From an uncultured Alphaproteobacteria bacterium (GTDB lineage: Bacteria; Pseudomonadota; Alphaproteobacteria; JAPOUT01; G958296285): a stretch of DNA of 64,000 nt. Location: the NCBI GenBank assembly GCA_958296285.1, contig OY282459.1, forward strand, positions 632,367-696,366. Direction: 5' to 3'. The first letter of the stretch is position 1. Each line of letters begins with the position of its first letter. This document shows, in pieces, positions 42,893 through 51,530 of the stretch. The notes beneath the pieces are model-generated. The model searched no databases, was not told the DNA's origin, and saw only the letters and a program-made list of their open reading frames with translations. The position numbers were made by a program, and so were the translations under genes.

Positions 42893-43207
42893 ACGTTAAG
42901 GGGGGTTTGGGGGGCTAGCCCCCCAAAAAAAACCGAGCGGGCGAAGCCCGCTATAGTCGGCGGGCGTGGCGAAACGAAGCGGGCGAAGCCGCAGGCAAGC
43001 CCGCGAGAAAGCCCGCCGACCCCCCTGCTTACAAGAGCTCTTGGCGTTCAGGGGGCGCGTGGGTGGGTCGCTTTCGCTTGCTCGCTACGCCACGAGTGGC
43101 TACGCTCGCTGCGCGAAAGCTCTTTTCCCACCCACCCACGCGTTTCGGGGGGATTCCCCCCGACCCCCCCTTCTTCGCGGGGGGCTTCGCCCCCCACACC
43201 CCCCTTT
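42893..43207. repeat. Palindromic array R12, running into mutY
   Basis: Left to right: D (GGGGGGCTAGCCCCCC), a GCGGGC/GCCCGC hairpin, B (GTCGGCGGGC ... GCCCGCCGAC), linker (CAAGAGCTCTTG), A (GCGTGGGTGGGTCGC ... CCCACCCACGCG) with CTACGCCACGAGTGGC, C, D (GGGGGGCTTCGCCCCCCACACCCCCCT). From 43029 rightwards it is inside the mutY reading frame, supplying its C-terminal codons and stop. Confidence 0.88.
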
Positions 43208-44267
43208 TTGGGGAGTCTCCCAAAACGGCAAGAACCTTCCGCACCAACGAAGGCAACGCCTCACCCCCCAAACAATCCAAAGCAACCCAACGCGCATCCC
43301 GCTCCCCCATCAATCCCGACAAATCCCCCGAAACCCCAGCAACATAAACCCCCAAACCCAAATCAATATGCGTGAAACTATGCCGAATGCCCCCAAGCAA
43401 AACCCAATCCGCCTCAATCGGAGCATCCCCAAGAAAATCAAACCCCGCATCGCCACGCCACGCCGACATCGGAACCTCCATCATGCCCCCCAAAAGCCCC
43501 CGATCCTCACGCCGCCGCAAAAAAATCGCCCCATCCCCCCGAACCATCACAAACGCCGCCCCATATAAACGCCGCCGCGACTTCCTCCCAACCCTCACAG
43601 GCAAAGAATCCTGATCCCCCGCAGCCCGCGCCAAACAACGCCGAACAAAAGGACACGCCAAACATAAAGGCGACCGAAACCGACAAATCCCCGAACCAAT
43701 GTCCATCAAAGCCTGCGTGTAATCGCCAACCCTGACGCGCGGCAAAACCTCCCGCGCAATCGCCAAAAGCTCCGCCCGAGACCCCCGAAAACGATAAAGA
43801 CGAGACAAAACACGCTCTATATTCGCGTCTATCGCCGCCGCCCTCTCGCCAAAAGCAATGGCGGCAATCGCCGCCGCGCTGTAAGCCCCAACGCCCGGAA
43901 GCTGACGCAAAGCCTCCTCGCTCTTCGGAAACACGCCGCCATAGTCCCGCGCGATCACCGTCGCGCATTGATGCAAATGATGCGCGCGGCGATAATAGCC
44001 CAGCCCCGCCCAAGCCTCCAAAATGACGCCCCTCTCGGCGGCGGCAAGCGCGAGGACGCTCGGCCAGCGCGAGACGAATTTCTCAAAATAAGGCTTCGCC
44101 GCCGCAGTCGTGGTCTGCTGCAGCATCATCTCGGCAAGCCAAACATGATACGGATCGGCGACAGCCCCCGGCGCGGCGCGCCACGGAAAATCCCGCCTGT
44201 GCCCGTCATACCACCGAAGCGCCGCCCGCGCAGGACGATAACGCGCATCTGCTCTTCTATCCGCCAT
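43029..44267 (-). CDS. mutY: A/G-specific adenine glycosylase with repeat-derived tail
   Basis: The protein has 412 residues. It removes adenine mispaired with 8-oxoguanine. Landmarks are EMMLQQTTTAAAKPYFEKF (catalytic Glu), LPGVGAYSAAAIAAIAFGERAAAIDANIERV (helix-hairpin-helix and catalytic Asp), the iron-sulfur Cys-x6-Cys-x2-Cys-x5-Cys in CRFRSPLCLACPFVRRC, and a C-terminal NUDIX-like 8-oxoG recognition domain. The normal end is near VRKVLAVLGDSP; the last 59 residues (KRGVWGAKPPAKKGG... to QELL) are translated array R12. The rest looks intact, so the protein is probably functional. The + strand is C+A-rich here (43261-43320: C 31, A 18, T 6, G 5). Confidence 0.92.
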   Translation of the reverse strand: MADRRADARYRPARAALRWYDGHRRDFPWRAAPGAVADPYHVWLAEMMLQQTTTAAAKPYFEKFVSRWPSVLALAAAERGVILEAWAGLGYYRRAHHLHQCATVIARDYGGVFPKSEEALRQLPGVGAYSAAAIAAIAFGERAAAIDANIERVLSRLYRFRGSRAELLAIAREVLPRVRVGDYTQALMDIGSGICRFRSPLCLACPFVRRCLARAAGDQDSLPVRVGRKSRRRLYGAAFVMVRGDGAIFLRRREDRGLLGGMMEVPMSAWRGDAGFDFLGDAPIEADWVLLGGIRHSFTHIDLGLGVYVAGVSGDLSGLMGERDARWVALDCLGGEALPSLVRKVLAVLGDSPKRGVWGAKPPAKKGGSGGIPPKRVGGWEKSFRAASVATRGVASKRKRPTHAPPERQELL

Positions 44268-44306
44268 CGCGCGATGTTATAGTGAAAGAGGAAAAAGGAG
44301 TCTCGC

Positions 44307-44891
44307 ATGAAAACAGGCGAAACCGAAAAAAAGAAACCCACCGCGTCAAGACGCAGCGCGCCAAAACGCCAAGCGCCAAAACGCCAAGCGCCGAGACGCT
44401 CAGCGCCGAGACGCCGCCGCGCGATCCCTGTCGGCTCTATGGTGAGACGCATCGCCGCCAAAACGCTGCGGCGGCGCGGCTTCGCCGACAGCGAGATTAT
44501 CGCGCGATGGCCCGAAATTGTCGGCGCGGAGATGGGCGCGCTCAGCCTGCCGGAACGAATCACCCGCCATCGCGGACGAGACGGCGCATGGGCGTCCGTC
44601 TTGACGGTGCGCGTGGAAATGGGCGCGGCGCTGGAAATCCAGCATAGGACAACGGAGATATTAGAGCGTCTCGCCGCTTTTTGCGGCGCCAGCGCGCCGG
44701 AGCGTCTGCGATTCGTGCAAGGCCCTCTCGGCTCTCTGCGCGACACGGCGCAAGAGCGCGAAAAGCCGAGCGTCTCGCGCGGCGCGGCGGCGGGCTTGAA
44801 AAATCATCAGATCGCCGAGGCTCTTAAAAATCTCGCCGCCTCCATCCGCGCCGAACCGCGCTCTTCGCGCCATCACAAGGAAAGGGGATAA
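44307..44891 (+). CDS. DUF721/DciA-like protein
   Basis: The protein has 194 residues. A Lys/Arg/Pro-rich N-terminus with repeated PKRQA units precedes the DUF721 core: RIAAKTLRRRGFADSEIIARWPEIVGAEMGALSLPERITR and VRVEMGAALEIQHRTTEILERLAAFCG. DUF721 proteins include DciA, which loads the DnaB helicase in bacteria lacking DnaC; the alphaproteobacterial members at this locus are less studied. The order mutY(-), DUF721, dsbA, smc is conserved. The next gene starts 5 bp after the stop. Confidence 0.8.
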   Translation: MKTGETEKKKPTASRRSAPKRQAPKRQAPRRSAPRRRRAIPVGSMVRRIAAKTLRRRGFADSEIIARWPEIVGAEMGALSLPERITRHRGRDGAWASVLTVRVEMGAALEIQHRTTEILERLAAFCGASAPERLRFVQGPLGSLRDTAQEREKPSVSRGAAAGLKNHQIAEALKNLAASIRAEPRSSRHHKERG

Positions 44892-44896
44892 GGCTT

Positions 44897-45553
44897 ATGT
44901 TCAGAACATCGCGCATGGCGGCGTTTTTGGCGGCGGCGTCTCTTGGCGGCGCTCTAGGCTTCGCCGCTTATTATCAGGGATGGGGCGGGGTCGCGCCCTC
45001 CCGTTTGGCTTTGGACGAGAGCGCCCAAAACGCCTCCCGCTTGGAGGAGAAAATCATGGGCAGCGCCGACGCCCCGATCACGATCATTGAATATGCCTCG
45101 CTGACCTGCAACCATTGCGCCGCCTTCCACGCCGCGACTCTTCCCCTTCTGAAGCGCGATTATATTGACACCGGCAAAGCGCGCCTCATCTATCGGGATT
45201 TCCCGCTGGATCCGTGGGCGGTCGCCGCCGCCATGATCGCGCGCTGCATGACGGCGGAGCGCTATTTTCCTTTTTTAAAGATTCTTTTTGACCATCAGCG
45301 ATCATGGATTCTCGCCAAAGACAGACGCGCCGCGCTCTTTCATCTGGCGCGGCAGAGCGGCATGACGCGCGGCGCTTTTGACGCCTGTCTCCAAAAGAAA
45401 GAGATGCTCAAAGGTCTGCAAGCCATGCGCGATCACGCCTCGCGGCAGCTCAATGTCTCCTCCACGCCGACCTTCTTCATTGAGGGCGAAAGGCTGGAGG
45501 GCAACGAGCCTTACGGCAAGATTCGCCGAATCCTAGAAAAACATCTCCAATAG
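44897..45553 (+). CDS. DsbA-family thiol:disulfide oxidoreductase
   Basis: The protein has 218 residues. A short N-terminal membrane anchor or signal (MAAFLAAASLGGALGFAAYY) leads to a thioredoxin-fold domain: DAPITIIEYASLTCNHCAAFH, with the CNHC redox pair, then RLIYRDFPLDPWAVAAAMIARC and the cis-Pro loop STPTFFIEGERL. It acts in the periplasm, oxidising or isomerising disulfides. It is cotranscribed with DUF721 upstream and smc downstream (16 bp). Confidence 0.88.
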   Translation: MFRTSRMAAFLAAASLGGALGFAAYYQGWGGVAPSRLALDESAQNASRLEEKIMGSADAPITIIEYASLTCNHCAAFHAATLPLLKRDYIDTGKARLIYRDFPLDPWAVAAAMIARCMTAERYFPFLKILFDHQRSWILAKDRRAALFHLARQSGMTRGAFDACLQKKEMLKGLQAMRDHASRQLNVSSTPTFFIEGERLEGNEPYGKIRRILEKHLQ

Positions 45554-45569
45554 CAAGGCGGAGAAGATC

Positions 45570-48500
45570 ATGCATTGCGCGGCGCTTCGCATAGCGGGCT
45601 TTAAGTCTTTCGCCGATCCGGTGGAGATTCTGATAGGCGAGGGCGCGAGCGGAATCGCGGGACCCAATGGCTGCGGCAAATCCAATATCGTGGATGCGAT
45701 GCGATGGGTCATGGGCGAAGCGTCTTCCAAAAATATGCGCGGCGGCGAGATGGATCATGTCATCTTCTCAGGCGCCGATTTGCGACCGGCGCGCGAAATC
45801 GCCGAGGTCGCGCTCCGAATAGACAATAGCAGCCATCAAGCCCCCAGCCCCTACAGCGCCGCGGACGAAATTGAAATCAGCCGCCGCATTGAGCGCGATA
45901 TGGGATCCATCTATCGCATCAACGGACGAGACGTCCGCGCGCGGGACGTTCAGCTTTTCTTCGCCGATATGTCGCTGGGCGCGCATTCCAGCGCGATTGT
46001 CGGGCAGGGACGGATTGACGCGCTCGTCTTGGCGAAGCCGAAAGAGAGGCGGCAGATTTTGGAGGAAGCCGCCGGCATTAGCGGGCTTCATAGAAGACGC
46101 CATGAGGCGGAACTGCGTCTGCAGGCGGCGGAGGCGAATCTGTCGCGTCTGCGCGAGGGGCTAGCCGACGCCGGATCGCGCCTCCGCGCCCTCAAGAGGC
46201 AGGCGCGCCAAGCCGATGCCTATCGGCTGCTCTCGGACGACATTCAAGCGCTGGAGGCGCTGGCCCTTTATGTTCGGCACAGGCTGCGCGCCGCCGAGCA
46301 TGAGGCGGCGGCGGAGGCGCTCCAAAAGCTGGAGGCGGAGCGCCAAGACGCCCAAACCCAAGAGGCGCGCCAAAGTTCCGAAGAAGGCCGCGCCAAAGCC
46401 AAACTGGACGAGGCGGCGAAAGCCTCGCTGGAAGCCGATGCCCGCCTCGCGCGGCTGGAGCGCGAGAGCGACTTTCTTGACCGCGACATGGAGGATATGC
46501 GCGCCGACCTCTCCGATGTCTCGCGGATTTTGCAGGAAACGCGGGAGGATATGGCGCGGCATGAGGCGGCGGTCTCGGACGCGCGCGCCAAGCACGGCCT
46601 TCTTCTGAAGGAGAAAGCCGAAGCCGCGCCGAAGGACGAGAAAGACCAAAAAGAAGACGCGGCGCTTCGCCAATGGGAGACGCGCCGCGCCGCCTTTGAG
46701 AAGGCGCAGACCGCGCTGGATGAGGCGGTGGAGAAGAAAGCCTTCGGGGAAGCCGAGCGCCGTCTGTTGGAGTCTCTGTTGGAGGAGGCGCGCCGCCGCC
46801 GCGCTTGGATCGCCGATGAGAAAGACAGAATGGAAAAGGCGCCGGACGGCGGAGACGATATGGCGGAAAAACTGACCGCCCTTCGCGCCGCCTATGGCGA
46901 GGCGGAGGAGGCGCGGCGGAGGATGTCCGGCGAGTTTTCGGCGGCGGAAGGCGCGCTGGAGCGGCTTCGCCAAGAGGAAGGCGAGGCGCGGCAGACTCTG
47001 GAGGAAGCGGCGCGAACGGCAATCGCCGCCCGCGCCGCCGGCGAGGCGAAGGAGGCGCTCTTTCCCCAAAGCGGACGGTTTCCCGCCATGATGGACGACA
47101 TCACGATCAAGCCCGGCTATGAACTCTCTCTCGCCGCCGCGCTGGGAGACGATCTCATGGCGGCGCGGGAGGAGCGGGCGGACGTCCCGGCCTTCTGGCG
47201 CGAGATGGAGAATAAGGATCCCGCCGCACTTTTGCCTGATGGCGCGACTCCTCTCTCCTCTTATGTGGAAGCGCCGCCGGCGATGCGGCGGCGCTTGGCG
47301 CGAACAGGTCTTGTTGACGCGAAAGCGGGGAGGGCGCTGCAGGCGCGTCTTCAGCCCGGACAGCGTCTTGTCTCCAAAGAGGGCGATTTGTGGCGCTGGG
47401 ACGGCTACGCCGCCTCGCGCCAAGCCGCCGAAGCGGCGGAGAGACGGTTTCGGGATTGGCGGCGTCTTGCCGAGACGATCGCGGCGCGCGAGGCGGCGGA
47501 GCGCCGTCATGACGAGGCGCGGCGGGCGCATCATCGCGCCGCCGAAGAACTGGCGGCGCGGACGCGGAGTCTCTCGGAGCGGCGGGAAGCCTTGGAAGAG
47601 GCTGGGAAAAAAACGGACGCCGCCCGCGAGGCTCTTTCTCGCGCCGAAGAAGAGAATCTGGAGGCGCTCGCCTCCGCCCGCGCCCGCGCCGAAAAGGGGG
47701 AGCGGCTGGCGCGAGAGGGCGAGGAGATCGTCCAAAAGATAGAGGAAGCCGAAAAAGGGCTGAAAGAGATTCTCGCCGCCCTTCCCGCCGAGAAGCAGCT
47801 GGACGCTCTTCGCGCCGAAGCGCGCGAGGCGCAGCGGCTTCAGGCGCAGTCGCGCCAGCAGCTGGACGAAATCCGCCGCGCGCGCAGCGGAAGAGAAACG
47901 GCGCGCGTCAAAATGGATCAGGAGATCGCCTCATGGGAGGCGCGGCTGGCGCGCTCCGAAGAGCATTTGGCGCTGATTCGCCGCAGGCATGACGAGGCGA
48001 AGAAGCGCCGATCTCTTTTGGAGATGCGCCCCGATCAGATAGAGGCGCGCCGCAAGGCGCTGGCGGGACGTTTGGAGGAGGCGCGGCGCGTCCAAAGCGA
48101 CAGGCGGGACGCGCTGGCGCTCGCGCAGAAAAAAGAGCGATCCTGCGCCGAGGCAAGACGCCAAGCCGCCGCGCTTTTGGGCGCGGCCCGAGAAGCCGCC
48201 GCCGCCGCCCGCGCCAATAAAGAGAGCGCCGAAATGAGAGAGCGAGAGGCGCGTCAGGAAGCCGAAGAGACGAGCGGCATGACGATGGACGCCATCTTCG
48301 CCGAATCAGGCTTGAAGAAGGAGACGCCGCTCCCCGATCAGGAGGCGCTTCGCCAAAAAGCCGAGCGTCTGCGCGAAAAGCGGGACGCGATGGGCGCGCC
48401 CAATCTCCGCGCCTCCGAAGAGGCGTCCGAACTCGCCGACCGACAAGAGGAGACGCTCCGCGAAATCAAAGATTTGGAGGGCGCGGTCGCCAAATTGCGG

Positions 48501-49031
48501 CGCGGAATCGCCCGCCTTAATAAAGAAGGGCGCGCGCGTCTCTTAAAAGCTTTCAAGGAGGCGGACGGTCATTTCGCCTCCCTCTTCAAGAGGCTTTTCG
48601 GAGGCGGTCGCGCCAAGATGGCTCTCACCGATTCCGAAGATCCGCTGCAGGCGGGGCTGGACATTTCGGCGAGTCCGCCGGGCAAGAAATTGCGGAGTCT
48701 TTCGCTTCTCTCCGGCGGCGAGCGCGCGCTGACCGCCTTGGCGCTTCTTTTCGCCGTCTTCCTGACGCGCCCCGCCCCCATCTGCATTTTGGACGAGGTG
48801 GACGCCTCTTTGGACGAGCGCAATGTGGAGAGATTTTGCGCGCTGGTGCGCGAAATCGCCTCGCGCGGGACGACCCGCTTCATCATTGTGACTCACCATC
48901 CGATGACCTTGGCCGAGATGGACAGGCTCTATGGCGTGACGATGGAAGAGCGCGGCGTCTCGCGCTTGGTTTCGGTGGATTTGGCGAGAGCCGAGTCGCT
49001 GCGCGACAAGCCTATCGCGGCGGTCGGATGA
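45570..49031 (+). CDS. smc: Chromosome segregation protein SMC
   Basis: This 1153-residue condensin ATPase has Walker A GPNGCGKSN (31-39), a Q-loop region, long Arg/Glu/Ala-rich coiled coils, a hinge at about residues 500-620 (GRFPAMMDDITIKPGYELSLAAALGDDL), the ABC signature LSLLSGGERALTALALLF and Walker B ICILDEVDASLDERNVERF, followed by the D- and H-loops (FIIVTHHPMTLAEMDRLYGVTM). The length is normal and all ATPase motifs are intact. GGAGAAGATC precedes the ATG. The partners scpA and scpB are not in the window. Confidence 0.96.
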   Translation: MHCAALRIAGFKSFADPVEILIGEGASGIAGPNGCGKSNIVDAMRWVMGEASSKNMRGGEMDHVIFSGADLRPAREIAEVALRIDNSSHQAPSPYSAADEIEISRRIERDMGSIYRINGRDVRARDVQLFFADMSLGAHSSAIVGQGRIDALVLAKPKERRQILEEAAGISGLHRRRHEAELRLQAAEANLSRLREGLADAGSRLRALKRQARQADAYRLLSDDIQALEALALYVRHRLRAAEHEAAAEALQKLEAERQDAQTQEARQSSEEGRAKAKLDEAAKASLEADARLARLERESDFLDRDMEDMRADLSDVSRILQETREDMARHEAAVSDARAKHGLLLKEKAEAAPKDEKDQKEDAALRQWETRRAAFEKAQTALDEAVEKKAFGEAERRLLESLLEEARRRRAWIADEKDRMEKAPDGGDDMAEKLTALRAAYGEAEEARRRMSGEFSAAEGALERLRQEEGEARQTLEEAARTAIAARAAGEAKEALFPQSGRFPAMMDDITIKPGYELSLAAALGDDLMAAREERADVPAFWREMENKDPAALLPDGATPLSSYVEAPPAMRRRLARTGLVDAKAGRALQARLQPGQRLVSKEGDLWRWDGYAASRQAAEAAERRFRDWRRLAETIAAREAAERRHDEARRAHHRAAEELAARTRSLSERREALEEAGKKTDAAREALSRAEEENLEALASARARAEKGERLAREGEEIVQKIEEAEKGLKEILAALPAEKQLDALRAEAREAQRLQAQSRQQLDEIRRARSGRETARVKMDQEIASWEARLARSEEHLALIRRRHDEAKKRRSLLEMRPDQIEARRKALAGRLEEARRVQSDRRDALALAQKKERSCAEARRQAAALLGAAREAAAAARANKESAEMREREARQEAEETSGMTMDAIFAESGLKKETPLPDQEALRQKAERLREKRDAMGAPNLRASEEASELADRQEETLREIKDLEGAVAKLRRGIARLNKEGRARLLKAFKEADGHFASLFKRLFGGGRAKMALTDSEDPLQAGLDISASPPGKKLRSLSLLSGGERALTALALLFAVFLTRPAPICILDEVDASLDERNVERFCALVREIASRGTTRFIIVTHHPMTLAEMDRLYGVTMEERGVSRLVSVDLARAESLRDKPIAAVG

Positions 49032-49122
49032 GCGCCGCCGCCGCCGCGTCAAGACGCCCCGCCGCCCCTTTCTTGACAAAGACCCGAAGCCCTTATAGTT
49101 TGCCGGCGCGGAAAGGAAGGCG

Positions 49123-49479
49123 ATGATCAAAGAGCGCGAGAGAATTCAGGCTCTGCGGAGTCGCATAGAAAAAGCGCGCGCCGGCGATAAGAGACGGCTG
49201 GCGCGGGAGCGTAAAGCAGATGGCGCGGCTCTGGGCATGGCGATGCGCTTGGGCGCGACTCTTCTCGCCGCCGCCGTGATCGGCGCGGCGATAGGATGGC
49301 TGGTGGATAGAGCGTTCGGGGTCGCGCCTTTCGGCATTATCGGGTTTTTTCTTCTTGGCGCGGCGGCGGGGATAAGAGACGTCATCCGCGCCGCCATGGC
49401 GATGCAGGAACGGCGCGCCGCGTCAGAGGGGAAGGCGGAGAAAACGGAAAAAACGGGGGAAACGCATGACATTCTCTAA
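49123..49479 (+). CDS. AtpZ/AtpI-family ATP synthase accessory protein
   Basis: The protein has 118 residues. A basic N-terminal helix (KERERIQALRSRIEKARAGDKRRLARER) leads to two membrane helices (LGATLLAAAVIGAAIGWLVDRAF and APFGIIGFFLLGAAAGIRDVIRA) in the AtpI/AtpZ pattern. It assists assembly of the c-ring or Mg uptake for the ATP synthase. It heads the F0 operon and overlaps atpB by 14 bp. GGAAAGGAAGGCG precedes the ATG. Confidence 0.85.
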   Translation: MIKERERIQALRSRIEKARAGDKRRLARERKADGAALGMAMRLGATLLAAAVIGAAIGWLVDRAFGVAPFGIIGFFLLGAAAGIRDVIRAAMAMQERRAASEGKAEKTEKTGETHDIL

Positions 49480-50245
49480 AGGCGGCGCGGTCGGCGCGAT
49501 CGGCGGCGCGGGGGGATTCCCTGTGGATCCGATGCATCAATTTGATCTCTACGCTCTTCTGCCTCTTTCTGTGGCGGGGGTGGAGATTCCTTTCACGAAC
49601 TCGGCGCTTTTCATGCTTCTCGCCTCGTCTCTTGTCGGGCTTTTCGGGATGGCGGCGTTCCGCCGCGCTTCCATTGTGCCGACGCGGCTGCAGTCGCTGG
49701 CTGAGATCGCTTACGATTTTGTCGCCGATATGGTGCGCCAGAATGTCGGCGAGGACGGGATGCGCTATTTCCCTTTCATTTTCACGCTTTTCACCTTCAT
49801 TCTGTTCTGCAACATGCTGGGGATGATTCCTTACAGTTTCACTGTCACGAGTCATATCATCATCACTTTCGCGCTGGCGGCTTTTGTGTTTTTGGGCGTG
49901 ACTCTGATCGGCTTCGCGCGGCATGGTTTGGGATTTTTGCGCTTTTTCGTTCCGCGAGGCGTTCCGCTTTTGCTGCTGCCGCTTTTGGTCGTGATTGAGC
50001 TGATTTCCTATTTGACGCGGCCGATAAGCCTGTCGGTGCGTCTTTTCGCGAACATGCTGGCGGGACACACGATGCTCAAAGTTTTCGCCGGCTTCGGAAT
50101 CATGATGGGCGTCTGGGGGATTTTCCCGCTCCTCTTTATGACCCTTTTCACAGGTCTGGAGATTCTGATAGCCTTTCTGCAGGCTTACGTCTTCGCCGTT
50201 CTGACCTGCATTTATCTCAACGATGCTCTGCATATGGAGCATTGA
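49466..50245 (+). CDS. atpB: ATP synthase F0 subunit a
   Basis: This 259-residue proton-channel subunit has about six membrane helices. The essential arginine lies in the penultimate helix region LTRPISLSVRLFANMLAGHTMLKVFAGF, followed by LEILIAFLQAYVFAVLTCIYLNDAL. The N-terminus FPVDPMHQFDLYALLPLSVAGVEIPFTNSALFML is typical for alphaproteobacteria. It is followed by subunit c after 35 bp. Confidence 0.94.
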   Translation: MTFSKGGAVGAIGGAGGFPVDPMHQFDLYALLPLSVAGVEIPFTNSALFMLLASSLVGLFGMAAFRRASIVPTRLQSLAEIAYDFVADMVRQNVGEDGMRYFPFIFTLFTFILFCNMLGMIPYSFTVTSHIIITFALAAFVFLGVTLIGFARHGLGFLRFFVPRGVPLLLLPLLVVIELISYLTRPISLSVRLFANMLAGHTMLKVFAGFGIMMGVWGIFPLLFMTLFTGLEILIAFLQAYVFAVLTCIYLNDALHMEH

Positions 50246-50280
50246 GTCTCACCCCATCACGAAAAAGAAGGAGAATTCTC

Positions 50281-50508
50281 ATGGAACCTGAAGCGGCGAA
50301 ACTCATTGGCGCCGGCATAGCCTGCGTGTCTCTTGCCGGCGCCGGCATTGGCATTGGAACGATTTTCGGACATTATCTCTCCGGTGCGCTGCGCAATCCT
50401 GACGCGGCGCAGGCGCAGTTTCCGAATCTTCTCTTAGGCTTCGCTTTGGCGGAGGCGACAGGGCTTTTCGGACTGGTGATCGCGCTCATTCTGCTCTTTG
50501 TCGTTTAG
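50281..50508 (+). CDS. atpE: ATP synthase F0 subunit c
   Basis: This 75-residue hairpin protein forms the rotor ring. The first helix has the Gly-rich AGIACVSLAGAGIGIGTIFGHYL; the loop is RNPDAAQAQ; the second helix LLLGFALAEATGLFGLVIALILLFVV carries the proton-binding Glu. The start MEPEAAKLIGAG with AAGGAG upstream is chosen over an earlier in-frame codon. Confidence 0.95.
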   Translation: MEPEAAKLIGAGIACVSLAGAGIGIGTIFGHYLSGALRNPDAAQAQFPNLLLGFALAEATGLFGLVIALILLFVV

Positions 50509-50523
50509 CGGGGGCGCTTTGAG

Positions 50524-51009
50524 ATGCCGCAGCTTGAGACGGTCTTTTACGCCTCGCAGCTTTTTTGGCTGGCGGTCATATTCGGGCTGCTTTACTGCGC
50601 GCTCTCCAAGATCGTGCTGCCGAAAGCCGCCGCGCTTTTGGACAAACGCCGCGCTCTGACCGAGGGGCGGCGGTGGGAGGCGGCGCGCATGGCGGAAGAA
50701 GCGGCGCGCGCCGAAGAAGAGGCGCGTGAGAAGCGCCTCAAGATTCGGGAGGAAGCGGGCGAGGCGGCGCGGACGCGCTATGACGAGAAACTGAAAGACA
50801 AGGCGGCGCGGATGCGGCGCGTCAAAGAGTCGCTGGAGGCGCGCATCGCCGAAAAGGAAGCCTCTCTTCAAAAGATGGAAGAGGCGGCGAAGCCCGCCAT
50901 AGAGGAAGCGGCGGCGGAAGCCGCCGCCCAGATCGTCATGCGTCTGACCGGCGAGGCTTTGGATCAGAAGGCGGCGCGAGACGCCGCGCGACAGGCGGCG
51001 CTTTTATGA
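50524..51009 (+). CDS. ATP synthase F0 subunit b'
   Basis: The protein has 161 residues. One N-terminal membrane helix (LFWLAVIFGLLYCALSKIVLPK) is followed by a long charged helix forming the peripheral stalk (RRALTEGRRWEAARMAEEAARAEEEAREKRLK...). Being first of two b-type genes after subunit c, it corresponds to the b' (AtpG/AtpX) subunit of alphaproteobacteria and phototrophs. Its stop overlaps the start of atpF by four bases. Confidence 0.88.
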   Translation: MPQLETVFYASQLFWLAVIFGLLYCALSKIVLPKAAALLDKRRALTEGRRWEAARMAEEAARAEEEAREKRLKIREEAGEAARTRYDEKLKDKAARMRRVKESLEARIAEKEASLQKMEEAAKPAIEEAAAEAAAQIVMRLTGEALDQKAARDAARQAALL

Positions 51010-51530
51010 CGGAGATTTTCACGAGCGCCGATTTTTGGGTTCTGATGAGTTTCGGCGGATTTTTGGGTCTGCTCGTCTATTTTCGCGCGCCTCAGCGCGC
51101 GGCGGCGCTTTTGGATCAGCGAAGCGCGGCGATCGCCGAAGAGCTGGAAGAGGCGCGCCGTCTCAGAGACGAGGCGGCGGCGCTGTTGGAGAAGCATCAG
51201 AAGGCTTTGGCGGGCATGGAGGATGAGAGGAGGCGCATTCTTCATGCGGCGCGGAAAGCTGCCGAGCGTCAAGCCAAAGAGACGGCGCGCCGCATGGAAG
51301 AGACGATCGCGCGGCGCGAGGCGGCAGCCGCGAACCAAATCGCCCAAGCCGAGCGCGCCCTCCGCGATCGCATTCTTCGCCAGACAGGCTTGTTGGCTCT
51401 TCGCGCCGCCAGATACGCGATAGAGGCGCGGGCGGCGGAATCTTCCGCCTTCTCAAAGTCTCTGACCGCCGCCGCGCTGGATGAAATTAAAAACGCGCCG
51501 CCGCTAAATCTCCCGTCCCCCCCAGCGTAA
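51006..51530 (+). CDS. atpF: ATP synthase F0 subunit b
   Basis: The protein has 174 residues. The membrane helix ADFWVLMSFGGFLGLLVYF leads into the stalk coiled coil (RAAALLDQRSAAIAEELEEARRLRDEAAALLEKHQKALAGMEDERR). It dimerises with b' to hold F1 against the membrane. No F1 genes follow; as in many alphaproteobacteria they must lie elsewhere. The 3' end overlaps the convergent gcvPB end by 27 bp. Confidence 0.92.
   Translation: MTEIFTSADFWVLMSFGGFLGLLVYFRAPQRAAALLDQRSAAIAEELEEARRLRDEAAALLEKHQKALAGMEDERRRILHAARKAAERQAKETARRMEETIARREAAAANQIAQAERALRDRILRQTGLLALRAARYAIEARAAESSAFSKSLTAAALDEIKNAPPLNLPSPPA

Noticed and set aside
46161-47735. 524-codon minus-strand frame inside smc
   Set aside because: It is antisense to the SMC coiled-coil region; GC-rich repetitive codons keep several frames open.
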